A stretch of DNA of 60,000 nucleotides, taken from the NCBI GenBank assembly GCA_950295325.1, contig OX485807.1, positions 24,835,666 to 24,895,665 of the forward strand, given 5' to 3'. Every line of letters begins with the position of its first letter. Within the stretch, counting starts at the first letter, position 1. Under the pieces are notes generated by a model. The model was not told where the DNA came from, searched no databases, and saw only the letters and a program-made list of their open reading frames with translations. Origin of the DNA: Polytrichum commune (taxonomy: Eukaryota > Streptophyta > Polytrichopsida > Polytrichales > Polytrichaceae). The translations under genes were made by a program, and so were the position numbers. Shown here one piece after another: positions 1 through 10,690 of this stretch.

Positions 1-100
1 AAAATTAAAAATTAAAAAACAGGTGATAGATAGTGTACATAACTTGAATAAAACATTTGCAGGGAAATATATTATTAGGAGGAGCACAGGACAAACTTAC

Positions 101-2664
101 AAGTAGTTGAGGGAATGTGCTTGTTGTATGTTGGGAAGGCTACCATTGAAATTATTGCTGGAGTAATCTCTGCAACACCAAACATAATGTTCGTATTTTA
201 ATAGCTAGTCGAGTTTGAGTAGGTCACAGGGAATTTACGACATGCTCCACATCATGCAGGAAAGTGGCCAGACAAAGTTCCTTGTGGCTCAAGATGGTAC
301 ATGGGTCTTAAATGGTTACTTTTTTCAGACTAGGTTACTTGTGATTTTTGGAGCTCATATGAACATCTTATCAAAGTGAAGATTCTTCTGCTTAGTCAAT
401 TGTCATATAGGTCTCCCCAATTATGTTGAGTATTGAGCCTAGAATGGTTATTATATTTGATCACAAAGTGCAAGATTCTTTTCTAAATACATGATGATCA
501 CTTTTTGGTATCTGTTCTTGGAGCGACACAAAACCACATACCACTCACATATAGGTGCCTTAATAAGAAAAGTAACTGAATAAGGGTTGACTACCTTATT
601 GAATATGGATAACACTGAAATAAAAACTGGAATATTAGCATTGCCAAGTTTAATTAAATCGTTTAAGGTTTAAAACCATTTCATTTGAATCCTCGGAGAC
701 TTACAAGTATGCAATATTAGCAGATATGCGTTCATCCATGTCTGGGAGGCGGCCACTGAAGTTATTGAAAGACAAATCTCTGCGGTATCATCATTCAAAA
801 CAATCATCAGGTTGACAAGTCTTATCACATAATTGTTCATATCAAACTGAGGAGTCACCAACCAAATAATGTCAGAATCGCAAAATTTTAAGGTGAATTT
901 CTCGCTCTTCAATATCTGCCTGGATGTGAATCGAGATGACTATTTGACATGAACAAATTCATCTCAAAGCAATCGATTCTGGAGGTTGGAGAATGCTTAC
1001 GCTGAAACAATGTGATGCAGATACTGCAAGAAGTCCGGAGGTACTCCCCCCGAAAATTTGTTGCGGGAGAGATTCATTGTTTGTATGGTTTGAAACGATA
1101 TCGTATTGTTTTCAGGAAGTCCCCCCGACAGATTGTTATCACTTAGATCTCTGCAATTACGACAGTGTACCAAAAAACTCACGATTTTTTGAAAAAAAAA
1201 ATTAAAATTAAAATTAAATCTACATACTTATTACATAATGATAATCATTATAGGACTTCAGAAAAAAAAATCCAGAACCAAATTTGGTCCTGACTCAACT
1301 CCTGGATGATCGACCTGCACAGGTACAATAAAAATTGCAAATTTATGGAGAGTCAGGCTCACATTGAATAGCATTTGGAGACTTACAGTGCCTGAAGAAA
1401 TATAAATGCATCCGATGAAAATTTGGGGATCGAACCAGTGAAAGCGTTCCCGTGAAGGTCTCTGCAACTCCACAGGTTGGGAGAAGTTGAATAACTTGGC
1501 AGTTCCATCTACTCTTGTCAAATTAGAACTACTTGGGAAATTGAATGCAACTAAATCACCACGAAAGTATATTGAATATCAAATTAAAATGTAAATCACT
1601 CCATGACTCACAACTCAAACAGACTATTGATGTTGCCGAGTTCTTCAGGAAGGGCGCCAGTCAAGTTTGGATTCGTCGTCAATGTTCTGTCACAATCACA
1701 CCAAACCATGCCTTTAAAAAAGTGATAGTTTTCGATGTTAGTAAAAGTGAGAATTTTTGTGGTTGTACATCATCATCTTACATTTCCAACATTCACAACA
1801 TCCTCAGAGTAATTAAACTTTGAGGGTTTCTTTCCATCAACTTACAAGGAGACCAGGTTACTAAGGTTCCCAATGGCTGGAGGTAAAACACCTTGCAAAT
1901 GAGCTCCATTCAATCTCCTGTGCAGACAAATCCAGCCCAAAAAACGTTAAATTAGTTAAAATGATACCCGATTCCATTAGCGGAAAAGAAACACAACCTT
2001 AATTTTCATCATGATGATACTCATCAACTGTGGCCACCAAATGATGCTTTTTCCTGAATAGATCATATTATATAGCAGCGGCTTAATGACTGAGAAGATC
2101 AAATTTTTGGGAGTTTTGAGTAGAAGTAGTATCTGACTTACAATCCCACGATCCAGATGTCCCAGTTATTGCCATTTTGCAGCCTTCTTTTGGCGTGGCA
2201 GAAAACTCCTTGCCATGGACTGAATGGGGAGCAGGGATAATAATTTTGGGGTGGGCTCAATGAGTTCCACCCTACTAAATCGTTCACACCATTTTCACTG
2301 CTTTGGTTCCATGCACCCCAAAGTTGTTGCATTGCATACACTACACTTACCACAAAATTAAGCCCACATTATCACCTCACAAATTTAACATCAAACGAGA
2401 GACTTTGTACCAGCAATTCTAACTCTCTTGACATTAAATACCCCTCTCAATCCCAGAAAGAAATGCAGCTGAAGTTCTATTACTGGCAAGCAGTAACCGC
2501 AACTTTATTCGACTTCGTAGGCAAAATGTAAGAACATGGAGGGGCTTACAATCACTTTGGGTGTAATTCATATCTGGCGAGGCTGATCCTTTGTGGTTAC
2601 AGAGGAGTAGGAGGAAATACACAAGCTGCACAAGTGCAGACTTGCAGGTCATCCAAAATTTCAT
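101..2664 (-). CDS. LRR receptor-like protein, 5' portion (gene runs off left edge)
   Basis: Probable secreted or plasma-membrane leucine-rich-repeat protein, most likely the ectodomain of an LRR receptor kinase. Coding exons in transcript order are 2664-2550, 2340-2142, 1917-1846, 1686-1612, 1461-1387, 1150-1001, 779-705 and 169-101. All have AG/GT borders, and the phase is continuous across every junction. Exon 1 gives a hydrophobic signal peptide (MKFWMTCKSALVQLVYFLLLL). Exon 2 holds the N-terminal LRR cap: an AMQQLWGAWNQSS helix, then a CSPFSPWQGVFC motif. The next exons each encode one or two LRRs, such as LNGAHLQGVLPPAIGNLSNL, LTGALPEELGNINSLF and LSDNNLSGGLPE. Single-LRR exons of 69-75 bp in constant phase are typical of plant LRR-RLKs. 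Transmembrane and kinase regions, if present, lie beyond base 1, so kinase status is inference. No malectin domain precedes the LRR cap. The start at 2664 is uncertain because an upstream leader exon could add residues. Confidence 0.8.
170..704 (-). repeat. Intron of the LRR gene carrying a Rep-A copy (291-600)
   Basis: This 535-bp intron is more than twice as long as the others in the gene (150-236 bp). The excess is a Rep-A element in plus orientation at about 291-600. It begins with the terminal word AAGATGGTACATGGGTCTT and ends with GGTTGACTACCTTATT. Its interior matches Rep-A copies elsewhere, for example the words GGAGCTCATATGAA and TTGAGCCTAGAATGGTTA. The intron keeps consensus splice sites outside the insert. 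Confidence 0.6.
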
Positions 2665-3344
2665 CTTGGCTGCCTGGATCTCCACAAACGAAAAATTCCT
2701 ACCTGTGATGCATACTACATATTATATATATGCTCCTCTGGAGGGATTCAATATTTTTAGCTGCTAGGTATTGGAGGTTCTCCGAGTTGTAGGATATACA
2801 ACTTCATACTTGAAGCAAGCTTAGCTCAGGTCTGAAATGAAGTTGGTTGCTAGTATGCGAAGTCTCCAGTGACCCCAAAACATGACCCAAAACTTCCACT
2901 TCTCGAACCTGGAGTTGCTCATGCTGACAAAGGATCTGCAGTTCACTGAAGATTGGCCGAAAAGAAAAGAGACCGATCGCCTTCAACATACTTATTACTC
3001 ACACACTCCTCCCCTAAAATGCCAAGTCTAACTGTTAGTAATAGTAGCTCCAAATTTCAACTAAATAAATTCAGATTACCAGACCATGACTGAGGGGGGA
3101 AAGAAAAGAAGGTTAGTTATCCGCCAGTGCCTGTTACGTAGCAACAAGGTCTCAATTTCCAGGTTTCCACCCACCCACAGGCAGAAACTTGAGGACCTGT
3201 CAACCTTCGAGCATGTAAAAGCCTGCCATATTGGACTCACCAAAAAACTTGAAGCCCTTCAAGTAAATAATTTAAGTAATAAACTTATTAAAATCGATCC
3301 ATCCATCCGCAGTGAGCGGTTCACAGACCCTGCTTCGTCTGAAT

Positions 3345-3388
3345 TTCCTTCTTCTTCTTCTTCTTCTCCTCCTCCTCCTCCTCCTCAC
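3345..3388. repeat. (TTC)n(TCC)n microsatellite
   Basis: A pyrimidine run of TTC units passes directly into TCC/CTC units. Read on the minus strand it is a purine-rich tract between the possible leader exon and the first coding exon of the LRR gene. An open plus-strand frame across it (3086-3424) ends in poly-Ser/poly-Pro coded by the repeat, and I do not consider it a gene. Confidence 0.85.
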
Positions 3389-3470
3389 TTAGTAGTTCTC
3401 AAGAAAATAAATTATCTCAAATAAGATGGTGGGCTCTATGTACAGACAGGGCGCTCCTCCCAATACTTAC

Positions 3471-3560
3471 CAGGGAAGGTTCCTCCATAATGCGCTCCGG
3501 GTGGGAATTGCTGCGAATCGATTGAGTCGGTTCTCGGATTCGCTGAAACTTCGGAACTTG
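3471..3560 (-). other. Possible leader exon of the LRR gene
   Basis: On the minus strand an ATG at 3488-3486 is followed by five codons and a strong donor (CTG|GTAAGT, donor at 3470-3465). Two acceptors precede the signal-peptide exon. Joining to the one just before base 2672 fuses the leader ATG in frame to the signal-peptide ORF. Joining to the one just before base 2703 makes a 19-codon upstream ORF whose TGA overlaps the main ATG as ATGA. The right boundary of this exon is not determined. Function is inferred only from position and splice-site quality. Confidence 0.35.
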
Positions 3561-4108
3561 ATTGTATCCTTAATTACTGTAAGTTTGCCACTAAGATAGG
3601 TTATAGATGGAATGGTAGTGATCCGGTCTCTCCCAAACACTTGCAGTTTTTTAAATTAGTGCACAAAGTTCAACTGCCCTGCCAGCTTTTCGTTGCCGCA
3701 TTGACGTTAGGATAAACTTGAACACCTACACTCGGATTCAACTACTTGTGCCACAAGTTTGTCAAGTTTGTCAAGATTGGTATTTAATTCAATGTGACTG
3801 TTACGTGTAACACGGCTGTTGTTTAATCGACAAGAGTTCTTTGATGTGGCAGCTGACTGTGTGTGTATTTTATTCTTATTCTTATTCTTATTTTTCTTTT
3901 ATTTTTTCAGTTTTTAGTTTTTCATGCTGTTGTGTGAAAAGGAGTGACATTTTATGGACACCCTTGAGATCCTGAGGAGATCACCTTTGGAGTTTCTGGT
4001 GCAGAATCCAATCACTAACTTAACTTAACAGATTTTCACTGCAGTTTCAGATGAGCTGGAGTAGTCTTGCTTGAATCCCCTTTCACATTTCAAAACTTGA
4101 GTTATGTT

Positions 4109-4490
4109 AAGGTAGATGGGCCTTGAATGGGAACTTTTTTCCAACCAACCTACTTCTCATAGGATGTGAACCACACGATTAGCACCAGATGGTTAGCAAA
4201 TCTAAGTCGAGGCTGTAGCAACTCTTCTTTACATTATTTGGAGCTTGTATGAATATCTTATTCATTGTCACAAGGAAGAGTCGCGTCTTCATTGTATGGT
4301 CATGTAGGTCTTCTCAATGATGTTGACTATTGAGTCTAGAAAGGTTCATGTATTTTGAACACATAGTCCAATCTATCTAAAACACATGTTTTTTTTATGT
4401 TCGTTATTTCAATGGATGAACACCTAATCACATACCACTATTAGAGGTGCCCAATTAAGATAAGTAACCAAGTTAGGCACATCTACCATA
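4109..4490 (+). mobile_element. Rep-A element, about 382 bp, with empty site in D2
   Basis: The ends are imperfect inverted repeats: AAGGTAGATGGGCC at the left and GGCACATCTACCAT at the right (reverse complement ATGGTAGATGTGCC). The sequence is present in D1 and absent from the matching point of D2 near 9570, which is the expected footprint of a past insertion. The interior matches about nine other places in the window. There is no ORF. It is best described as an old non-autonomous DNA element (MITE-like) of unassigned superfamily. Confidence 0.6.
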
Positions 4491-6020
4491 CATGAGTAAT
4501 TGCACTGCACCCCATTGGCATTTGTGATGCATCATGTTCAATGTTGGGTCATTAGTTGGGGTTCAGGGTTGAGGGCTCTGTATATGTTGACTAAACCCTT
4601 CAAGGTCAAAAGCCTTGTTATGGGCCTGAATAAGGGATCATACAAATGTATATAAGGTTATGTAAACTATTTTTTTAGTCAATGATTTTAAAAGTCAATC
4701 CCTCGTGGAAGCAAGCACAGTCAAGTGCACAAAAAAGTGCTCCCGTATATTAAAACCGTATAATCTTTGGTCAAACACGGTCAAACGCCTAAAAGTAGTA
4801 GCAAAGTGTTTTTCAAATTGGATTTCTTTTCATGCCGCTCTCTATTGTTGTGTTAGGTACTCAAATATTGAATATCAAGATGAGATCTTCAAAACTTATC
4901 ATTAAAAGTATTGCTCAAAAGGTGATGGCTAAATATATGGTTTTGGACGTAAATTTCATGACCTTAAATATTTTGAAGTTGGACTTTTTTCCCATATTCC
5001 TCGAATTCATTATAAACTTGAGGGCTTCATTACAAAAAATTGTACAAAAAACATCAATTTGATGTATTATGATCATATTTAAACAAATTTTAGAGAGTTA
5101 CATGTTCAATATATATTTACTTGCACACTACTTGCACCATCTTCTAGACTATGTAGACTTTTCTTGAAAAACAATTTGTCAATATAAATCTTTTGTATTT
5201 GTAGATCAATGTGTTTTCCAATTGTTTATGCTTTTTTCCTTCACAAAATTCAAAGTTAATATAGAGTTTTGAATCACTTTCACTTAAACCTATGCACGGT
5301 AATGGAGTTGTGCACTTGACCATGCTTGCGCCCTAATGAATAAATTAGTTAATTATTTATATTTGTCCACTTGGACCCAGACATGGAAAGCTTTAGGTAT
5401 GTACAAATGCCCTAGATTTAAATACATGTGTAGTGTATATTTGATCATCTTTGTCACATGTAATTGTACTACACCATTTATGGCATTCATTCAGTGTCAC
5501 GCACATCGTTTTGCAAAGGGCCCAAACTAGATGCCTAGAAGTGTCATGCCCAGTAATGGCCAGTATGATTCCATTCGTCGACATAAGTAACTTCTTTAAG
5601 TGAAAAAATATCTACGTTACTTAACACTATTTAATCATTGGTGTAACCTAGCATATGCCTCGAAACAGGATAAATGACACTATTGTACACGTGACAGTTA
5701 ATACCATAAACAATGTACTATATAGTACACTGTTTATGTGCATGCATGCCCCGTCCTGGCCCTATCCACCCGTGCATATGACACATCACTTTCATGTGGT
5801 CCCTGTACCTTTCTAGAATGTTGGGGAACGTTGGGGAACGCCGCCACCACCACCGCATCTTCCATGGTGTACTAGTTTTTCTCTTCCACTCTACAATAGG
5901 TGCATTGTGTTGAAAATAGTTTCAATCCATCATAGATACGACAAGATTGAATTGGAGTGAATTTTTGTTGAGGGGCTTCTTGAAAAGTTTCAGCAGGTTC
6001 ACTCTGATTTTATATACTTA

Positions 6021-6480
6021 GGGCCACTTCACACACGAGACTGAGAGCCCGTGACCGTTACACTTCAAGCACTCTCATTGGTGGAAAAGGCGGATCCGGT
6101 CCAAGTTCGCTTCTTCACACTACGCTTGAGGGACCAACAGAGTATGTGAATGCAAGATGGATGTAAAGTCCACATGGATTCCTACATGGCATCGAATGGA
6201 TCATGTTCCAAGGTTACTTGGACTATTTCCAAAAACCACCTCTCGGAGGTAGTAGGCCTAACACAAAACTGGGAGATCATGGCACTCGGAATGCTCACAA
6301 CTGTTGATTTATTTTATTGTATCATGTGTAAGGACCCGCATGAATAGAAAGTCATTGACATAGGATTTGGTTGAGGGCCCAGTCACATACGGCTTCACAC
6401 TACACTTGAGGGTCCGTGACCACACTACATGATTTTGGAGGTGTCCCGGGACGGCCTTTGGACACTATCTTTTGGGCTCT
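6021..6480 (+). mobile_element. PIF/Harbinger-type MITE family 1, copy 1 (3' end lost)
   Basis: The left terminal repeat is GGGCCACTTCACACACGAG, preceded by TTA. The interior matches copies at 10071-10545 (inverted) and 21707-22209 (same orientation). The right terminal stretch of roughly 55 bp seen in the other copies is absent: homology stops at the word GGGCTCT, and D1 repeat flank follows. There is no coding capacity. Confidence 0.75.
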
Positions 6481-6599
6481 TGTGCCAAACCCATTCCGCA
6501 ACTATCGAGTATTCTTCACATTCTCTGATTCTTAACACAAAGTTGTGACACAAAAACAAATGAGAGACCTAAGTTAACTCATGAAATTGTTTGTTGTTC

Positions 6600-6708
6600 T
6601 CCCTCTTTAGTACGACACGTTTGGGAAACGCAAAAAATGTCGTATTATCGAGGTGTCATCTTCTCATTAATATGAAAAATGGCGTAAATTTGTCGTACTA
6701 TCGAGAGA
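6600..6708 (+). mobile_element. Short element with TACGACA-type terminal repeats, copy 1
   Basis: The left end CTCTTTAGTACGACA and right end TGTCGTACTATCGAGAG are inverted repeats. A further TGTCGTATTATCGAG word lies inside. A relative lies at 8298-8369. Subterminal iteration of the terminal word resembles Tc1/mariner-pogo elements, but no target duplication was resolved. Confidence 0.4.
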
Positions 6709-8297
6709 ATACAAAACGTAAGCAATATGAGCTTAAAAATATATACAACGAGTTTAAGCAATATAGATTGTATGAAATAATAACTTATAACCCCAAACAG
6801 ACACAAATATTCTCAAGAACTCTTGAAATAGGAGTCCAAAGATCTCTGGTGTTGCCTACCCAAGTTAGCAACTGTCATCTTATCTAAAGTCCCTACTAGC
6901 TTTTGAAAACTAATAATTTCATTAACATCAAAATGTAGAGAGTTGTCTTAAAAGAAATTAGACAACAATGATACATGCCGTTTAGCATCACTAAACTTTA
7001 CAGTAGGTGGAACAACATCATTCACATCCACTAAATGCATATCAACATTAAGATCAATCGACTCTTGAGCCATGAGGATGTGATTAGAGATAAGATTTAG
7101 CAACACAAATCCTATTGATTTTTGATGTACGGAGAAGAGAAACTATGAATACGGAAATCAGAGTCGAGCTTGGTAGAAGATTGAAATGCGTACAGAATAG
7201 ACTGTTGGCCACCAAACCAAGAAAAAAAAACTTCAGGCTATGCTTAGGAGATGAAACATTCGCCACACGGATCAAGAAGCAAGATTGGAGGGAGACTAGT
7301 CTGGAGTATAGCAAGATTGAATTGGAGATTGTAGAAGATTGAATTGGAGACTACAAGAATGCAAGAAAGTACACGAAAAATATTGATGATACTATCTCAC
7401 CCGTGTACAAGGCAACATACTAGGCAAGCCACTCTAACCCTAACCATGTCCATTCTAAACTAGTAACTCTAATTATCATTAAGTTCTCAATGATAATTGA
7501 AGTTCCCAAGTAGTTCCCAAGCGAAAGGGGGCATTCACGGTTGGGGTACTACTTTTGGGTGTCTAACGGTTAAAGGACTAAATTAGATAACTTTGCATAG
7601 GTGGTGTGCTTAGATTTGTATTGTGGAGCATATTTTGGATCATACCTACATTTAATATTCCATATTGAGTACACCGACAAAGTTAATTCACAAGGAATAG
7701 GGTTATCTAAGATATCATTTTGATTCCTTAACGGACATCCATGGGTGTTGTCAAAATTGTTGACCTTAGAATCAAGGAATGAAAAGGACAACAAAAATTA
7801 ATTGAAATGATCCCAATTTTTTCCCTCGCAATTATCGTTCAATTGTGTACCAATAAAACTAAAAATGTATTGCATACCAATTGTATAGCTTTACATATGA
7901 CACCAAACATGGCCAATAGTACACAATATCATGGCTACATGAAACATGAACATTTAGCATTAAATTTGGACATACAAAAATATATATGTATGGACTCATG
8001 GCAGTTACACCAAGGTACTAGGATGGAAAACATGAAATAATTCACCTTCGATGTACACTTCAATAATGAAATTGCTATTGAAGTGGCCCAAACAACTCAT
8101 ATGACCTCTTTACAAGTCTTATGACCTATCTACTTATCTATTTAAAATTTATTGATCAAATAATAGTAAATCATAATAAACGCCGAGATCCAGTGCGACA
8201 TAGTCTTTAATTCCTTTGTCCCAAAAGTAGTCCCCTGAAAAATGGATGTGTTTTAGATGTACATAACATAGATGAAAGGAATTTTCGCATTCATTAC
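6709..8297. other. No gene recognised
   Basis: AT-rich sequence between the two copies of the segmental repeat. Several 60-80 codon frames are present on both strands, but none resembles a known family or is preceded by a credible start context. The word AAGATTGAATTGGAG near 7313 and 7340 also occurs near 5945, which suggests more diverged repeat material. Confidence 0.5.
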
Positions 8298-8369
8298 CTC
8301 TTTAATATGACAAAATGGAGATTCTAAATGTCGTATTATCGAGTATTGTAGTCGTATAAAAGAGGGAGT
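8298..8369 (+). mobile_element. Short element with TACGACA-type terminal repeats, copy 2
   Basis: It begins CCTCTTTAATATGACA and ends GTCGTATAAAAGAGGGAG, giving imperfect inverted ends. The internal word TGTCGTATTATCGAG is shared with 6600-6708. It is a short remnant with no ORF. Confidence 0.35.
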
Positions 8370-8795
8370 TCTGAACTCAGGAGTCACTTTGAAAGTTTGC
8401 CTACAATGTTAGATCATCGATATGCATGGACCAAACTTGATCTATCTATCTATAAACAACATCAGTGTGTCTACCGACATGCTTTGTTTGTTCACCAACT
8501 TCTAGTTCATGGCCGTGTGGTCATGGGAGGAGTTGGAGGTGACTTAGTGCCTATGTGTAATAGGTGCACGAGTTGGACCTATTTGAATAATCCATGGTAC
8601 CAAGGGTCAAGTGCCATGACATAGGCATCAACGTAAAGTTCAAACACGTATATGATAGTACCGATTCAAGTACTTAGAACTCGTGCCATAAGTTTGTCGA
8701 GTTTAATATTTAATTCGAAGCGCTTATGGCTGGCGATGTGGCAGTTGTTAGTTAATAATAGTTCTTTGATGTAGCAACTTATAGTTGGACACTTT

Positions 8796-8831
8796 CTTCT
8801 TCTTCTTCTTCTTCTTCTTCTTCTTCTTCTT
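8796..8831. repeat. (CTT)n microsatellite
   Basis: An uninterrupted run of about twelve CTT units inside repeat copy D2. The minus-strand frame through it reads as poly-Arg and is not a gene. Confidence 0.95.
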
Positions 8832-10070
8832 TTCATGTTGTTGTGTGAAAAGGAGTGACATTCATTGACACCCTTGAGGATGGCCTTTAGAGTTTCTAGT
8901 GTGGAACCCAATCACTAAATTACAAGTTAACTTGACCCGTAAATGCTTGGGCGACCACAAAGTGGTCGATTTTTGGGTCAAAAGGCCATATCATTAGATT
9001 TTAAACCTTTGTTGAGAGTATTCCTTTCACAAGATGTTTAAGTCGGCATACAATGCATCTTTTGATTGTTGGGATTGAGCAAAAGACTTAGATTATAGAT
9101 TTTACGCCATCGAGAAAATTAAATTTGAGTTGTCCAAAATGCAAACCGGATTCTAGAGATGCTTCAATTATGTGTCTCTTGTAACTTTTCCTTTTACAAC
9201 TTTTTACCTACTTGTGAGTACATACTATCTCTTCCTAAAATGCAGATTTGGATGAAATTTAAAAATAGATACATACAGCAGATGTACTTCCAATTTTGAT
9301 TTATTTTACATGCAAAAGTCATTACTAATCCAGTGTGATCCAATCATGTTGAAATCTTGGTTATAACTTCAATATACATTGTCCTCCCTTATGTTAGATT
9401 TTACTTTAGAGTTTGCGCTCCTTTAAGTAAACAAAAATTACTCATACGCAATGCTTTGACCTTTTGGAAATAGGCCCAAGCATTTAGGGGTTAACAAAAG
9501 CTCACTGCGATGTCAAATGAGCTCGAGTAGTACTTATTCTTGCTTGAATCCACATTCACATTTTAGATAAATTAGTGAAAGCAAGAATTATATTGCAAAC
9601 CCATTTGAATATGTGATGCGCCTTGTTCAATGCAGGGTCATTACTTGGGGTTTAGGATTTAGTGTTTAGTACTCTCTATAGACTAACTTACTCCCTCAAG
9701 GTTTGAGAGGAGCACCGCTTTGGGTCTCAAGGCATCACACACATGTGTTCTAGATGTGTTTAAGGTTGGGTGAAGTGTTAATTTAGAAAATGCTATAAAA
9801 AAATGAACCCCTAATAAACTGATCGATTAATCAATAGTATTTTTTTCAGTTGGACAAATACATAGAGAGATTTGGGCTTGTACAAATACCTTGGATTTGA
9901 ATACAAGTGTCGTGTATATTTGACCATCAATGTCATGCATGTAATTGTATTTTCACTTCCTTTTTATAATTGGGTGTCTTTTTGAAACACTTTTAATTGA
10001 GCAAAGATTGATACAAATTTGAATTAGAAGTTCCTTGAGCTTCTTTAAATTTCCAACAAGTTTACTCTTA

Positions 10071-10545
10071 GGGCCACTTCACACACAAGCCTAGAGCTGT
10101 GACCATGAAATTGTGAGAGCCTAGAAGAAGGTGTCCAAAGGCCATCCCGACACACCTCCAAAATCATGTAGTGTGAAGCCATATGTGACTGGGCCCTCAA
10201 CCAAATGCTATGTCAATGACTTTCTATTCATGCGGCTCCTCACACATGATAAAATAGAATTAACCAATGATTGTGAGATTTCGGAGTGCTAATGTTTCTC
10301 GGTTTTGTGTTAGGCCTATCTCCAAGAGGTGGTTTTTGAAAATAGTCCAAGTGACCATGATCCATTTGGTGCCACATAGGAATCCATGTAGACTTTACAT
10401 CCATCTTGCATTCACATACTCCGTAACGTTGGTCCCTCAAGCGTAGTGTGAAGTAGCAAACTTGGACCGGCTCCGCCTTTTCCACCAATGAGAGTGCTTG
10501 AAGTGTAATGGTCACGGGCTCTCAGTCTCGTGTGTGAAGTGGCCC
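10071..10545 (-). mobile_element. PIF/Harbinger-type MITE family 1, copy 2
   Basis: Complete 475-bp copy, inverted relative to copies 1 and 3. The ends are GGGCCACTTCACACACAAG and its counterpart GTGTGTGAAGTGGCCC. It is flanked by TTA on the left and TCA on the right, a one-mismatch version of the 3-bp TTA/TAA target duplication typical of PIF/Harbinger. An open frame of about 90 codons inside (10240-10515) has no recognised domain and is shared by all copies only as repeat sequence. Confidence 0.8.
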
Positions 10546-10690
10546 TCAGTGTCTATACTTAATGAAAATAGTGGACCCATTCCAACTATAAAATATTCTT
10601 CACATTTTCCAACTCTCGACAAATAGTTGTTACACAACAAACAATGAGGATATAAGTTGGCCCTCAAAGAACTCAACTCTATGTCTATGA

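Larger units (their letters stand above)
3700..6595 (+). repeat. Segmental direct repeat, copy D1
   Basis: This block is collinear with 8640-10690 in the same orientation. Matching landmarks include the word TTGTGTGAAAAGGAGTGACA (3930s and 8840s), an AATCCAATCACTAA-type word, the TTCAATG.(T/C)GGGTCATTA segment (4540s and 9630s), the GTACAAATACC/GCCC.GATTT segment (5400s and 9880s), and the flanks on both sides of a Harbinger MITE. D1 is longer because it carries a Rep-A insertion (4109-4490) and other unshared sequence. No protein-coding region is recognised in either copy. Confidence 0.7.
8640..10690 (+). repeat. Segmental direct repeat, copy D2
   Basis: Second copy of the D1 block. It lacks the Rep-A insertion found in D1 and carries a (CTT)n microsatellite at 8796-8831, where D1 has a run of (TTATTC)-type units. 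Its Harbinger MITE is in the opposite orientation to that of D1 and sits about 15 bp away in the aligned flank. Words such as ATATTCTTCACATT and the TTGT.ACAC.A motif right of the MITE confirm the alignment out to about 10690. Confidence 0.7.

Noticed and set aside
3086-3424. 112-codon plus-strand ORF
   Set aside because: Its C-terminus is poly-Ser/poly-Pro from a TTC/TCC microsatellite and the rest lacks any family resemblance; it lies in the leader region of a minus-strand gene.
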